DNA from: Spirochaetaceae bacterium
Lineage (GTDB): Bacteria; Spirochaetota; Spirochaetia; Treponematales; Treponemataceae
Direction of reading: 5' to 3'
DNA: 32,635 nt
Assembly: GCA_017618015.1 (NCBI GenBank)
Contig: JAFZVC010000109.1
Span: 1-32,635, forward strand
Made by a program: the position numbers and the translations under genes. The stretch's first letter is position 1, and each line of letters opens with the position of its first letter. The notes beneath the pieces were generated by a model. That model ran no database searches and was not told where the DNA came from. It saw only the letters and a program-made list of their open reading frames with translations. This document shows, one piece after another, positions 24,831 to 32,610 of the stretch.

Positions 24831-25082
24831 ATGTCACGATGGGATAAACTACTAGCCAAAATAAAATCTCTTGATAAAGACATGCGTTTTGCTGAGTTAA
24901 ATAAAGTTCTGCAAAGCTATGGATATACTGTATCTCAGCCTAAACGGGGAAGCAGTCATTATACATACAGAAAAGCTGGGTGCAATCCTATTACCATTCC
25001 AAATCATGAACCGATAAAAATTGTTTATGTAAAAATGGTAAAAGAGATTGTAGAATCCGAACAGAATAACAAGGAGGAATAA
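24831..25082 (+). CDS. hicA: HicA-family toxin (mRNA interferase)
   Basis: An 83-residue double-stranded-RNA-binding-fold toxin that cleaves mRNA when free of its antitoxin. The conserved glycine/His region is GSSHYTYRK, in which His is the catalytic residue of the family, followed by ITIPNHEPIK. I start at 24831: the family N-terminus is MSRWDKLLAKI, and the 34 upstream codons of the longest frame run through a perfect promoter. There is no Shine-Dalgarno, so translation is probably leaderless and weak. The stop is 1 bp from hicB. The AT-rich composition differs from the ABC genes upstream, suggesting horizontal transfer. Confidence 0.88.
   Translation: MSRWDKLLAKIKSLDKDMRFAELNKVLQSYGYTVSQPKRGSSHYTYRKAGCNPITIPNHEPIKIVYVKMVKEIVESEQNNKEE
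25071..25077 (+). promoter_or_regulatory. Strong ribosome-binding site of hicB inside the hicA 3' end
   Basis: AAGGAGG lies 6 nt before the hicB ATG, within the last codons of hicA. With leaderless hicA, this predicts more antitoxin than toxin from one transcript. Confidence 0.75.
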
Positions 25083-25083
25083 C

Positions 25084-25476
25084 ATGAAAACTTTTGAAGA
25101 ATATATGAAAATGCCTTACAAATTAGAAATAATTCCTGATACAGAAGAGTCTGGTTTCGTCGCTTCATATCCAGAACTTCCGGGTTGTATTACTTGCGGA
25201 CAAACAATTTCAGAAGTTGTAACAAATGCAGAAGATGCTAAAAAAGAATGGATAGCCGCCGCACTTGAAGAAGGAATCCAAATAAATGAACCTGAGACCT
25301 CAGATTCTTACTCAGGGCAGTTCAAGCTAAGACTTCCTAAAACTTTGCACAAAACTCTTGCAGAGGATTCGAAAAAAGAGGGCGTAAGCATGAATCAATA
25401 CTGCGTTTATTTGCTTGCCAAAAACTCAGAAAAAGAACATTTAGCATTGACGAATAAACACGTTGCTATCTCATAA
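25084..25476 (+). CDS. hicB: HicB-family antitoxin
   Basis: A 130-residue protein. The N-terminal partial RNase H fold includes GFVASYPELPGCITCGQT, the hallmark of HicB, and neutralises HicA. The C-terminal ribbon-helix-helix DNA-binding domain (about 78-115) includes FKLRLPKTLHKTLAEDSK and SMNQYCVYLLA and should autoregulate the promoter. It is coupled to hicA by a 1-bp gap. A 13-bp palindrome, ACTCTCTGAGAGT, begins at its last base (25476-25488) in the 42-bp gap before the convergent nuclease gene. Confidence 0.9.
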   Translation: MKTFEEYMKMPYKLEIIPDTEESGFVASYPELPGCITCGQTISEVVTNAEDAKKEWIAAALEEGIQINEPETSDSYSGQFKLRLPKTLHKTLAEDSKKEGVSMNQYCVYLLAKNSEKEHLALTNKHVAIS

Positions 25477-25488
25477 CTCTCTGAGAGT
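25476..25488. repeat. 13-bp palindrome between hicB and the convergent nuclease gene
   Basis: ACTCTC-T-GAGAGT is perfect, but its 1-nt centre is too small for a hairpin loop without opening pairs, and no T-run follows. It may be a protein site rather than a terminator. Confidence 0.3.
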
Positions 25489-25518
25489 GACAAGAGAAAC
25501 TATATAATTCACAGTGTA

Positions 25519-26724
25519 TCAATTCCTATGCCATTTATATGTACGTCGATAACCCGCTTTTTCGGCTTCTTCCACAGTCATAAATTTTATACAATGCTTA
25601 ATTTCATCATATCCTAAATCGAATGGCAGATGATAAATTTTCTCGTCTCTATCACAAGCTTTAATAGCAGGATAATCACCTAATGGAAGATTCTCAAAGT
25701 ATTCGACTCCCAATAATTGTCCGAATTGTTTTGCAACATCGGATAAACTGTTATGACAAAATAATCTAGGAACAATATTTTCGTTAGGATGTTCTATCTT
25801 ATATTTTACATATGTTCCATAAAGCTGGCATATATGATTTTCATGTATAGTCTTTTGTGTTGACCAATATTTACACTGTACTAAACGCGTTTCATTACCT
25901 TTTTTTGCAATTAAATCTATCCCCAGGTCTTCCAATCCTTTTTCTATACCATGATATTCAACTTTAAAACCTTGTTGTTCAAATTGATAACCTATAAACA
26001 TTTCAAAATCACGACCTATTTGCCATTTTGTTTTATGACGATTTTTATAACGCTCTAAAGCCAGAGTGTTTTTTTCTATTGAAGATAAGTTTTCCCATTC
26101 TTCTTTTGTCAGCCAGTCTGTTTCTTCAAGTGGATCGATATGTTTATTTGAATCTTCTAGTTCAATTTCTACATCTTCAAGTTTTGGGAAAAGTTGATAT
26201 ATATACTTTAGTTCATATTCTAACATTTTATTGCGTTCTGTAAGCAATTGTATCTGCTTCTTTAACCCCTCAATTCTTATTGCTTTATCATGTTTGGTAT
26301 AACTGTATGAATTAAATAGATATTCAATATTTTCATTAATTGGTAAAACCTCAATATCAGCAATCATTGCAGCAAGCCATTTTTGTGATTTTGCTTTTTC
26401 TTGAAATAACTGTTTTTCATACGATTTTACTTTTTCTAACAGTTGTTGCTCATAATTCTGTTCACGTTGTTCCAATTTTTTTCTATCTTCTTCAAGTTTA
26501 AGACGTTTTTGTTCTAAATCCGCTTCTTTTTTAGCAAAATCGTTTTGTATAAGTTCAACATTTTGTTTAAGATTATTATTCTTTTCTTCATACTCTTTTG
26601 TTAATTTTTTATAATCATATTCAGATATTTTTATTGTTTTAGATGCGTGTTTATTTTTATCAGTTTTAATGCCCATTATAACCCATAGAATGTAAATACC
26701 CAAAACAATTATTACACCTATCAT
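25519..26724 (-). CDS. Membrane-anchored coiled-coil Mrr-like restriction endonuclease
   Basis: A 401-residue protein. One N-terminal membrane helix (about 2-18) is followed by a long charged coiled coil (about 35-125, and again 150-180). A Mrr_cat-type PD-(D/E)xK nuclease domain (about 230-345) has an E in FEMFIGYQFEQQG, the catalytic D in LGIDLIAKKG (about 269) and QCK (about 285). A C-terminal module, IYHLPFDLGYD...TVEEAEKAGYRR, occurs at the ends of other predicted restriction endonucleases. Mrr enzymes cut modified or foreign DNA. Membrane tethering suggests action on DNA entering the cell, which is inference. AGAGG precedes the start. The gene is very AT-rich, stands alone with no methyltransferase, and converges with hicAB. 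Confidence 0.82.
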   Translation of the reverse strand: MIGVIIVLGIYILWVIMGIKTDKNKHASKTIKISEYDYKKLTKEYEEKNNNLKQNVELIQNDFAKKEADLEQKRLKLEEDRKKLEQREQNYEQQLLEKVKSYEKQLFQEKAKSQKWLAAMIADIEVLPINENIEYLFNSYSYTKHDKAIRIEGLKKQIQLLTERNKMLEYELKYIYQLFPKLEDVEIELEDSNKHIDPLEETDWLTKEEWENLSSIEKNTLALERYKNRHKTKWQIGRDFEMFIGYQFEQQGFKVEYHGIEKGLEDLGIDLIAKKGNETRLVQCKYWSTQKTIHENHICQLYGTYVKYKIEHPNENIVPRLFCHNSLSDVAKQFGQLLGVEYFENLPLGDYPAIKACDRDEKIYHLPFDLGYDEIKHCIKFMTVEEAEKAGYRRTYKWHRN

Positions 26725-26929
26725 TTTATACCTCTATTCATTATCGACAAATGTGTAAAAAACTCTTTACTTGGTTACGATTTAATTCTTTTCAGGTATG
26801 CATTTTAATACGAAAATCCTCATTTTTTAAGGACGAAATTTAAATACTTTCTGAAATTGGGTACTTTACGAAAGACAATAACAAATTAAAAAATAAAGTT
26901 TCGGTTCAGAAACCACTGTTACTAATGTG

Positions 26930-26958
26930 TTGACTTTCGTGATTTTATGCAATATATT
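26930..26958 (+). promoter_or_regulatory. Promoter of the MarR-flavodoxin operon
   Basis: -35 TTGACT (26930-26935), a 17-bp spacer and -10 TATATT (26953-26958). The predicted start, at about 26965, coincides with the ATG chosen for marR. Confidence 0.7.
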
Positions 26959-26963
26959 GCATA
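26946..26963. promoter_or_regulatory. Operator palindrome for the MarR regulator
   Basis: TATGCAATA/TATTGCATA is a perfect 18-bp palindrome covering the -10 box and ending just before the start codon. Its size and placement fit a MarR-type dimer repressing its own operon. Confidence 0.7.
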
Positions 26964-26964
26964 T

Positions 26965-27423
26965 ATGCGTATTACAACTGATGATGTTTTGAACGTGATG
27001 CCGCCTCAGATGGGGCTGTTCGGTCTGCTCTTCTCTTTTATGAACAGACTGCAGGCCGCAGGAGACGCGTTCTACGAGGAAATCACCTGCAAACAGTTTT
27101 TCCTTTTGGCGTGTATGAACTTGTATCAGGATGAATCGCCCACCGCTAACGAAATGGCAGAGACGATGGGATGCTCGCGCCAGAACGTTAAGGAAATCCT
27201 CAACAGCCTTGCAAAAAAGGGCATGATCACTTTACAGCAGGACGAAAACGACAAGCGCAAGCAGCGGATAACCGTTACAGAAAAGACAAAAAGCATCGCG
27301 AAGAAATATACGCAAAAAGAAACTGAGTTTATGCAGTTATTGTACAAAGGAATCTCCGACGAGGAGATCCGTTGTGTATTCAAGATTATCTCCAGAATGG
27401 AGAAAAACCTAAAGGAGTCTTAA
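26965..27423 (+). CDS. MarR-family transcriptional regulator
   Basis: A 152-residue winged-helix dimer. The recognition region is TANEMAETMGCSRQNVKEIL (about 56-75), followed by a wing with GMITLQQDENDKRKQRITVTEK and a C-terminal dimerisation helix. MarR proteins release DNA on binding ligands or on oxidation. I start at 26965 (MRITTDDV), not at the Met six codons upstream, because that ATG lies inside the operator palindrome, ahead of the predicted transcript start. There is no Shine-Dalgarno, hence probably leaderless. It is 6 bp upstream of the flavodoxin gene and should regulate it. Confidence 0.87.
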   Translation: MRITTDDVLNVMPPQMGLFGLLFSFMNRLQAAGDAFYEEITCKQFFLLACMNLYQDESPTANEMAETMGCSRQNVKEILNSLAKKGMITLQQDENDKRKQRITVTEKTKSIAKKYTQKETEFMQLLYKGISDEEIRCVFKIISRMEKNLKES

Positions 27424-27429
27424 ATTACT

Positions 27430-27954
27430 ATGAACACTATCGTAATTTACAACAGTCAGAGCGGATTCACAAAACGGTATGCGGAATGGATTTCCCAGGC
27501 ATGCGGCTGTGAGTGCGTCGAATTCAAGCAGGGATCAAAAAAAGACCTTTCCAAGTACGACGCGATCGTGTTCGGCGGCTGGTTCATGGCTGGCGGAATA
27601 ACAAAAATCTCCTGGCTCAAAAAGAAGCTTCCAGCCCTTTCTGCAGCCGGTAAGAAAATCATCGTCTACGCTGTCGGCGCAAGTCCGGAGAACAGCCCCG
27701 AAGTTCCGGTCGCCATGCGAAAGAACTTTTCTGACGACGAATGGCAGAAAATCAAGGTTTTCTACTGCCAGGGCGGACTTGACTACGACAAGATGAAGCT
27801 GTTTCCAAAGCTCATGCTCAAAATGTTCGCAAAAAGCATTGCCTCAAAAAAGGATGCGACAGAGGATGACCGTAAAAAAGCAGAGATGATTTCCCATTCG
27901 TACGACATTGCCGACAAAAAGTTCATCGAGCCGATTCTAGCGGAGCTACGGTAG
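27430..27954 (+). CDS. Flavodoxin-domain protein
   Basis: A 174-residue protein of the flavodoxin fold that binds FMN and carries electrons. The N-terminal FMN phosphate loop is YNSQSGFTKRYAEWIS. The remainder, with YDAIVFGGWFMAGG and VYAVGASPENSPE, resembles the flavodoxin_5/HemG-like group rather than classic short flavodoxins. No signal peptide. It overlaps the next gene by one base (TAGTG). Between MarR and an FMN-binding lipoprotein it suggests an inducible flavin electron-transfer operon, perhaps redox or oxidative-stress related. Confidence 0.85.
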   Translation: MNTIVIYNSQSGFTKRYAEWISQACGCECVEFKQGSKKDLSKYDAIVFGGWFMAGGITKISWLKKKLPALSAAGKKIIVYAVGASPENSPEVPVAMRKNFSDDEWQKIKVFYCQGGLDYDKMKLFPKLMLKMFAKSIASKKDATEDDRKKAEMISHSYDIADKKFIEPILAELR

Positions 27955-28325
27955 TGAAAAAAGCACTTATCATCATTTGTGCAATCTTCCTGATTCTGTT
28001 TTCTGGATGTATCCTCTTTTCTTCCCTTACGAAGAGCGATCTAGAGAACATTCAGAACGCAGAAATCGATATGAACAACGTTAATGACGGCGAATATGAC
28101 GGACACAGCGAGCTCGGACCTGTCGTTGTTGACGTGCGCGTTGTTGTTCGAAGCCACAGAATCGAAAACGTGGAGCTTGTCCGCCATGATTGCGGGCTTG
28201 GCCATGGTGCCGATATCATTGTTAACAGGATGGTCGAGCAGAACACATGGAATGTTGATGCTATAAGCGGAGCTACAATTTCGAGCGAAATCATAAAGAA
28301 CGCCGTAAACAAGGCTTTGCGATAG
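27954..28325 (+). CDS. FMN-binding domain lipoprotein
   Basis: A 123-residue protein starting with GTG at 27954, overlapping the flavodoxin stop by one base. The signal sequence is MKKALIIICAIFLILFSGC with a probable lipobox (Cys19). The FMN_bind domain has YDGHSELGPVVVDVRVVV and the SGAT motif in DAISGATISS, whose Thr is covalently flavinylated in this family (as in RnfG/NqrC). It is likely held outside the cytoplasmic membrane and passes electrons across or along it. No flavin transferase (ApbE) gene is in the window. Confidence 0.87.
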   Translation: MKKALIIICAIFLILFSGCILFSSLTKSDLENIQNAEIDMNNVNDGEYDGHSELGPVVVDVRVVVRSHRIENVELVRHDCGLGHGADIIVNRMVEQNTWNVDAISGATISSEIIKNAVNKALR

Positions 28326-28363
28326 GATTGACGCCCGCGATGCCAGAAGCAGAAAAATAAAGT

Positions 28364-28392
28364 TTGTAAAATAATTCTTTTTATGTTAGTAT
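28364..28392 (+). promoter_or_regulatory. Promoter of the SH3-protein operon
   Basis: -35 TTGTAA (28364-28369), a 17-bp spacer and -10 TAGTAT (28387-28392). The leader is about 37 nt and contains a GGAG ribosome-binding site. Confidence 0.6.
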
Positions 28393-28435
28393 CTCCGACA
28401 GAAAAACGTCTTTTATGGGACGCAGGAGAAAAAAC

Positions 28436-29872
28436 ATGAAAAAGAATGTTAAAAAACTTGTCTTAATCGCTGTTATGGTACTTGCGGGCGCGGTTCTTTT
28501 CGCCCAAACGGAAGCAGATTATACAATCCTTCAGGACCCAGAAGTTACGCATACATCATGGGATTCAGTAATCTACAGCCAGTCTTACATCGGTAGTGTA
28601 AAAAAGCTTACAAAAAGCACAAGACAAAACATGAACCGCGAGCGATACGCAACGGTTCCAGAAGAACTAGAACGCTTTTACGACGATGATGATGACCTGA
28701 AAAACATCATGTCTATCGATTCTCCGGAAGGACTCAGGGTAAGAACGAACCCGACACTAAGCGCCACAAAGATTTGCACACTTCCAGACCGTTTGAACGT
28801 AATCGTCACATGCCTCGGCCCGGAAGCGACGATTGACGGCATAAAAAGCGCATGGGTAGAAATCCTTCTGCCACAAGAGTTTTGGTCCGGATACGACCAG
28901 GAGTTCGGCTGGGTTTTTGGCGGCTACCTTAAGGACATGGACACTTCTTACAGATATTACACAACCGGAGCTCATCAGTATTACTACGACTCTTATAACT
29001 ACGATGAATATTTCATCGACTCTGATATTCCAATTCCTTACGATACATATCACATGCAGGACATTCTGGACGGAAAATCATATTTCGACCTTTACTGCAT
29101 GAGGGCACTGAAAAACAAACCGACATACTACGACGATTACGATTACAACACAGCGGCCGTCGAATATTATGAGTACGAGCGGACTACTGGATTAGAAAAG
29201 CTCAAGCTGATTCATGCCGGCGCAATTCCATTTAATACAAATGGTTATTATTTTGATTCAGAAAACTTCGCAATGTATTGGGATATGGTCCAGGATATGA
29301 GGCAGATGCATCCTGTCGCGCACGTTGCTTATGATTCTGGTATTTTTCTGGATGAAACGCTCAAGCTGAATCGGGATAAAACGACACTTACTTATACAAG
29401 CCCAGAGACAAACAAAGTTTATACGGCAAACATTCCGCAGAATTATTCAATGTATTTTAATATAGAGATTGGAGATAGAATAGATATCGCTTCTTTCGAT
29501 GATGAGTATGCGGATCTTCCCGGCCCGATAATTTACATATTGAAAAAAGTCTACGAGAATGAAGTTATCTACCACTACGAAAATGCATTTTTCACAATGG
29601 TAGACGGAGCTCTTGTAAAGTGCTTTCAAATCATCTCCTGCCCGGATTTTATGGATCGTTACTGGAATTATGTTAATAACAGAATAGATTATGAGACAGC
29701 TGAGACACTTGTGTATTTCTCAAATACGTACATTTCTTTCTGTCACGGGATGAATCATGATGATTGCATATACTTCAAGCGATGCTCGGAATATCCGTAT
29801 ATCCAGATTGCAAAAGATAATTGCCACAATTATCATATTGTTCAGCTAGGTCCGTATTACAATTACTATTAG
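28436..29872 (+). CDS. Secreted SH3-domain protein
   Basis: A 478-residue protein with signal peptide MKKNVKKLVLIAVMVLAGAV..., cleaved near LFAQ. A bacterial SH3 domain at about residues 98-165 has GLRVRTNPTLSATKI and a closing FGWVFGGYLKD, and such domains usually bind peptidoglycan or wall peptides. The rest is Tyr/Asp-rich (for example YYDSYNYDEYFID) and matches nothing I know. I start at 28436, seven codons inside the longest frame, because of GCAGGAG upstream and the signal peptide. The next gene starts 23 bp after its stop, so the pair is likely an operon. Confidence 0.85.
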   Translation: MKKNVKKLVLIAVMVLAGAVLFAQTEADYTILQDPEVTHTSWDSVIYSQSYIGSVKKLTKSTRQNMNRERYATVPEELERFYDDDDDLKNIMSIDSPEGLRVRTNPTLSATKICTLPDRLNVIVTCLGPEATIDGIKSAWVEILLPQEFWSGYDQEFGWVFGGYLKDMDTSYRYYTTGAHQYYYDSYNYDEYFIDSDIPIPYDTYHMQDILDGKSYFDLYCMRALKNKPTYYDDYDYNTAAVEYYEYERTTGLEKLKLIHAGAIPFNTNGYYFDSENFAMYWDMVQDMRQMHPVAHVAYDSGIFLDETLKLNRDKTTLTYTSPETNKVYTANIPQNYSMYFNIEIGDRIDIASFDDEYADLPGPIIYILKKVYENEVIYHYENAFFTMVDGALVKCFQIISCPDFMDRYWNYVNNRIDYETAETLVYFSNTYISFCHGMNHDDCIYFKRCSEYPYIQIAKDNCHNYHIVQLGPYYNYY

Positions 29873-29895
29873 TTCTTGTAGATTAAGGAGAAGTC

Positions 29896-31359
29896 ATGAA
29901 AAAGACAGCTTTCATTTTTATCGCAGTTTTTCTTTGCTTGGGAAACTTAGTGTTCGCCCAGCGTCACAAAGTACCGACTGAAAAAATCAACGTCATGACA
30001 GACGTTACATCAATGCAGATGGATCTTGTCTCATTTGGCAATATCGCTTATGAAGCCATCCTCTCCACCGATATATCCGACTTCTCCGAACTGACGCCTA
30101 TCTTCATCAACAAATATGTGGACAACGTTTACGATTCAACGCTCTGCATCACTTTGGACGAATTCATAAACTACGAGTTTGACGAGTACTACAGCCACTA
30201 TGATTTTCTCAAACTTTACGCGCTCGGTCCCGACGAATTGATTCTGACTGTCTACTATCCTAACTCTACGAACCGCTTCGTTTTCTTCAGAATCAAGAAT
30301 GGAGAAGTCGTTTCGGCAAAAGGCTACAGCCTGCAAGATCAGCATGCTTACGAACAGCAGTACTACGCTTTCAACGGAAAAGACAGAGTCTACGTCGCTT
30401 TCAACGGAAGCAAAAGATCATCGGGAAGAGGTCGGGATCTTTATCTTATGGCTTTCGATTTGGACGGCAATCTTATAAACTCTGTTACGAATCATACTGA
30501 TGAAAACGATTGGCTGTCAGGGCTCGCAGTCACCGGCGATAATGTTTACTTCAGCATGAAAACTGGCACTTACGCTGAGAAGCAGGCTTTCATTCAGTTC
30601 TCAAAAGATTTGGATAAGAACAAAATATGGGCGTACAAACACTTCAATTCAGACATCAGGGCTTGTGATTTGAACGCTTCAGAAAATAATCTCGTCGTAA
30701 GCATCCTAAAGGAAGACGACGACACGACACTTATAGCACGATATTCCGCGGACGGAACGTTTAAAAGCAGCTATGAGATGGACATCGACTTAAAAGGTTT
30801 CCCAAAACAGCATAGCTTTTATACCTATCCTAAATGCAAAGTTTCGTCAGACGGCATCGCTTTCTTTGGACAGATATTATCCCCAGATGAATACTGGGAG
30901 TATATCGATACGGATCATTATTACCTAGCCTTTGAGATGGACTGGAACGGAAACAAAATATACGAGCACAGGTTCAGCGAGTACGACTGTTTAGGACTCA
31001 GAAACTATGAGCTTATCAACGGAAAATACTTCTGTACCGCCGAGGATATTTACGAAAACTACGGCATTTCTGATTATGACACCGGAATTGGGCATATCGC
31101 CTACAATTATTTGGTGGAGGATATAGCCAGGGATACTGATTTTGTGACTTTCACCAAAACTGATATCGATCCGTTCGCACTTCCAGACGATGCAAACAAG
31201 ACTTTCTGGCAGGATAACCTGACTGTTGAGCCGGAACCGATTCCTGACTGGGATTTTTCATATACTTTCGGAAAGATTCATATTAACTGGCAGAACGTGC
31301 GCCCCGACTCTGATGAAGTGACGAGCACCATTCCGCTTTTCTCGTTCTCCGAAAGATAA
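29896..31359 (+). CDS. Secreted propeller-like protein of unknown function
   Basis: A 487-residue protein with a signal peptide (MKKTAFIFIAVFLCLGNLVFA, cleavage after VFA). The body has recurring beta-strand pairs ending in FDLDGN, SKDLDKNKIW, YSADGTFK and MDWNGNKIY turns. Such blade-like units about 45-55 residues apart suggest a beta-propeller, although no family can be named. There is a strong AAGGAG 6-9 nt before the start. It is likely co-expressed with the SH3 protein; both are exported and Asp/Tyr-rich. A wall- or matrix-associated role is inference. Confidence 0.75.
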   Translation: MKKTAFIFIAVFLCLGNLVFAQRHKVPTEKINVMTDVTSMQMDLVSFGNIAYEAILSTDISDFSELTPIFINKYVDNVYDSTLCITLDEFINYEFDEYYSHYDFLKLYALGPDELILTVYYPNSTNRFVFFRIKNGEVVSAKGYSLQDQHAYEQQYYAFNGKDRVYVAFNGSKRSSGRGRDLYLMAFDLDGNLINSVTNHTDENDWLSGLAVTGDNVYFSMKTGTYAEKQAFIQFSKDLDKNKIWAYKHFNSDIRACDLNASENNLVVSILKEDDDTTLIARYSADGTFKSSYEMDIDLKGFPKQHSFYTYPKCKVSSDGIAFFGQILSPDEYWEYIDTDHYYLAFEMDWNGNKIYEHRFSEYDCLGLRNYELINGKYFCTAEDIYENYGISDYDTGIGHIAYNYLVEDIARDTDFVTFTKTDIDPFALPDDANKTFWQDNLTVEPEPIPDWDFSYTFGKIHINWQNVRPDSDEVTSTIPLFSFSER

Positions 31360-31364
31360 TAGAT

Positions 31365-31384
31365 AGGGGGGAAGTCTCCCCCCT
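31365..31384 (+). terminator. GC-only hairpin after the secreted-protein operon
   Basis: An 8-bp stem A-G6-A / T-C6-T with loop AGTC begins 6 bp after the stop. No T-run follows; the IS element begins 11 bp later and may have displaced the downstream sequence. Confidence 0.5.
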
Positions 31385-31395
31385 CGACTCAACCC

Positions 31396-31420
31396 TGAAC
31401 TGACCCCATTTTTTTAGACA
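31396..31420. repeat. IS inverted repeat, orfB side
   Basis: The first 12 bases, TGAACTGACCCC, are identical to the other end; the inner TAGACA is also shared. It lies 4 bp from the orfB stop codon. Confidence 0.85.
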
Positions 31421-31424
31421 GTTA

Positions 31425-32276
31425 TTACGCACATTTTAGGCTGAAAGTCCTCGGAGATTTCCAGCCTAATTTTTTTTGTATGCGGTCTTTGTTATAGAAC
31501 TGAATAAAATCTGTAATCAGTTCTTCCATCATTTGGTATGAAAGCAGACCTTGCCTATTAACATTATAATAGCCCGATTCAGCTTTCAATGTCCCGAAAA
31601 AATGTTCCATACAGGCATTGTCCCAGCAGTTGCCTGCACGGCTCATGCTCTGTATAAAACCTTTCTCTTCCAGCAGCCTTCTGTATTCTGACGCTTTATA
31701 AGTGCTTCCCTGGTCTGAATGAATCAAAGCATTGGAAATATTATATGTGTCACACAGACTGTTTATTGTATCAACAGCGAGATCTGAATCAGCATGATTT
31801 GACGTCCTGAATGTCAGTATCTCATTGTTGTATAAATCCATTACGGCACTAAGATATAACCAGCCGTTTTTTACTTTGAAGTATGAGATATCAGTTACAA
31901 GTTTCTGCAGCGGTTTATCTGCTGAGAAATCCCTGTTAAGAATATTCCTCGGCAGATTGGCCTCATTCTCCTTCAAGGTCTGATAATATCCCTTAGGGAA
32001 CCGTCTTACACGGTTCTCAACATGAATCCCATACAGATTTGATACCCTCAGAATCCGTTTATGATTCATTTTCACGCCAAACTGAAGTTTCAGGTAATGT
32101 GCTTTTGCCTTTGCTCCTGCATAGCGTAATTGTTTTTCAGGCAGCTTTTTTATCATCTCCAGTGTTTCAAGGTCTTTGTCAGTTTTCCTTGTGTTATCCT
32201 TCCTGTAATAAAAAGTAGCCCGGCTTATGCCCGCAATCTTACAAAGAAGTTTTATTGCGTGTCCTCTCTTTTGCAA
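31425..32276 (-). CDS. IS3-family transposase OrfB (DDE integrase)
   Basis: About 283 residues from a TTG codon, but it is expected to be made mainly as an OrfAB fusion by -1 frameshifting at 32300-32308; the frame is open back to that run. An N-terminal HTH_21-like segment (GISRATFYYRK) precedes the rve integrase core. The catalytic residues are D in VTDISYF, D in IHSDQGSTY and E in NACMEHFFGTLKAE, a normal DD(35)E arrangement. It appears intact and potentially active. Confidence 0.92.
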   Translation of the reverse strand: MQKRGHAIKLLCKIAGISRATFYYRKDNTRKTDKDLETLEMIKKLPEKQLRYAGAKAKAHYLKLQFGVKMNHKRILRVSNLYGIHVENRVRRFPKGYYQTLKENEANLPRNILNRDFSADKPLQKLVTDISYFKVKNGWLYLSAVMDLYNNEILTFRTSNHADSDLAVDTINSLCDTYNISNALIHSDQGSTYKASEYRRLLEEKGFIQSMSRAGNCWDNACMEHFFGTLKAESGYYNVNRQGLLSYQMMEELITDFIQFYNKDRIQKKLGWKSPRTFSLKCA

Positions 32277-32593
32277 TTCTTTGATCGTTTCGATTGCTGT
32301 TTTTTTTTACTTTCCGGAAATCTTATTGCTTCAAGCTTCTTTGCATAAGCCTTCCAGTATTCCGCTTCAGTCTTGTAGTACTCGATATCCTTCGTTTCCT
32401 CTGGAACAGACTCCTTGTTCTTTGTATCCATAAGCGCGCTTTTATCGGAATTTGATTTCAGAACCCAATACCTCACGGTATCTCGTTCCAGCCCGAACTT
32501 CTTAGCTATGGTTCTATATCCGACTTTTCCCTGTTTGTATTCTGATAGAACCTTTACCCTCAAGTCAATCGGGTACTGAGTTGTAAATCCCAT
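32252..32593 (-). CDS. IS3-family transposase OrfA
   Basis: A 113-residue DNA-binding protein with a helix-turn-helix (YRTIAKKFGLERDTVRYWV, about 26-44) and a C-terminal leucine/charged coiled region (about 70-100). It overlaps orfB by 25 bp in the other frame. It includes three Lys codons made of nine A residues, the slippage site. Confidence 0.9.
   Translation of the reverse strand: MGFTTQYPIDLRVKVLSEYKQGKVGYRTIAKKFGLERDTVRYWVLKSNSDKSALMDTKNKESVPEETKDIEYYKTEAEYWKAYAKKLEAIRFPESKKKQQSKRSKNCKREDTQ
32300..32308 (-). promoter_or_regulatory. Programmed -1 frameshift site of the IS transposase
   Basis: A run of nine A on the minus strand within orfA. Slipping back one base continues in the orfB frame as TAIETIKELQKRGHAIK, the usual junction for this family. 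Confidence 0.75.
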
Positions 32594-32610
32594 TTTCTGA
32601 CCTCCAAAAG

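Noticed and set aside
24831..26724. hicAB plus Mrr-like gene as a complete restriction-modification system
   Set aside because: No methyltransferase or specificity subunit is present, and the genes are convergent rather than an operon.
26947..26964. ATG at 26947 as marR start
   Set aside because: It lies within the operator palindrome and before the predicted transcript start.
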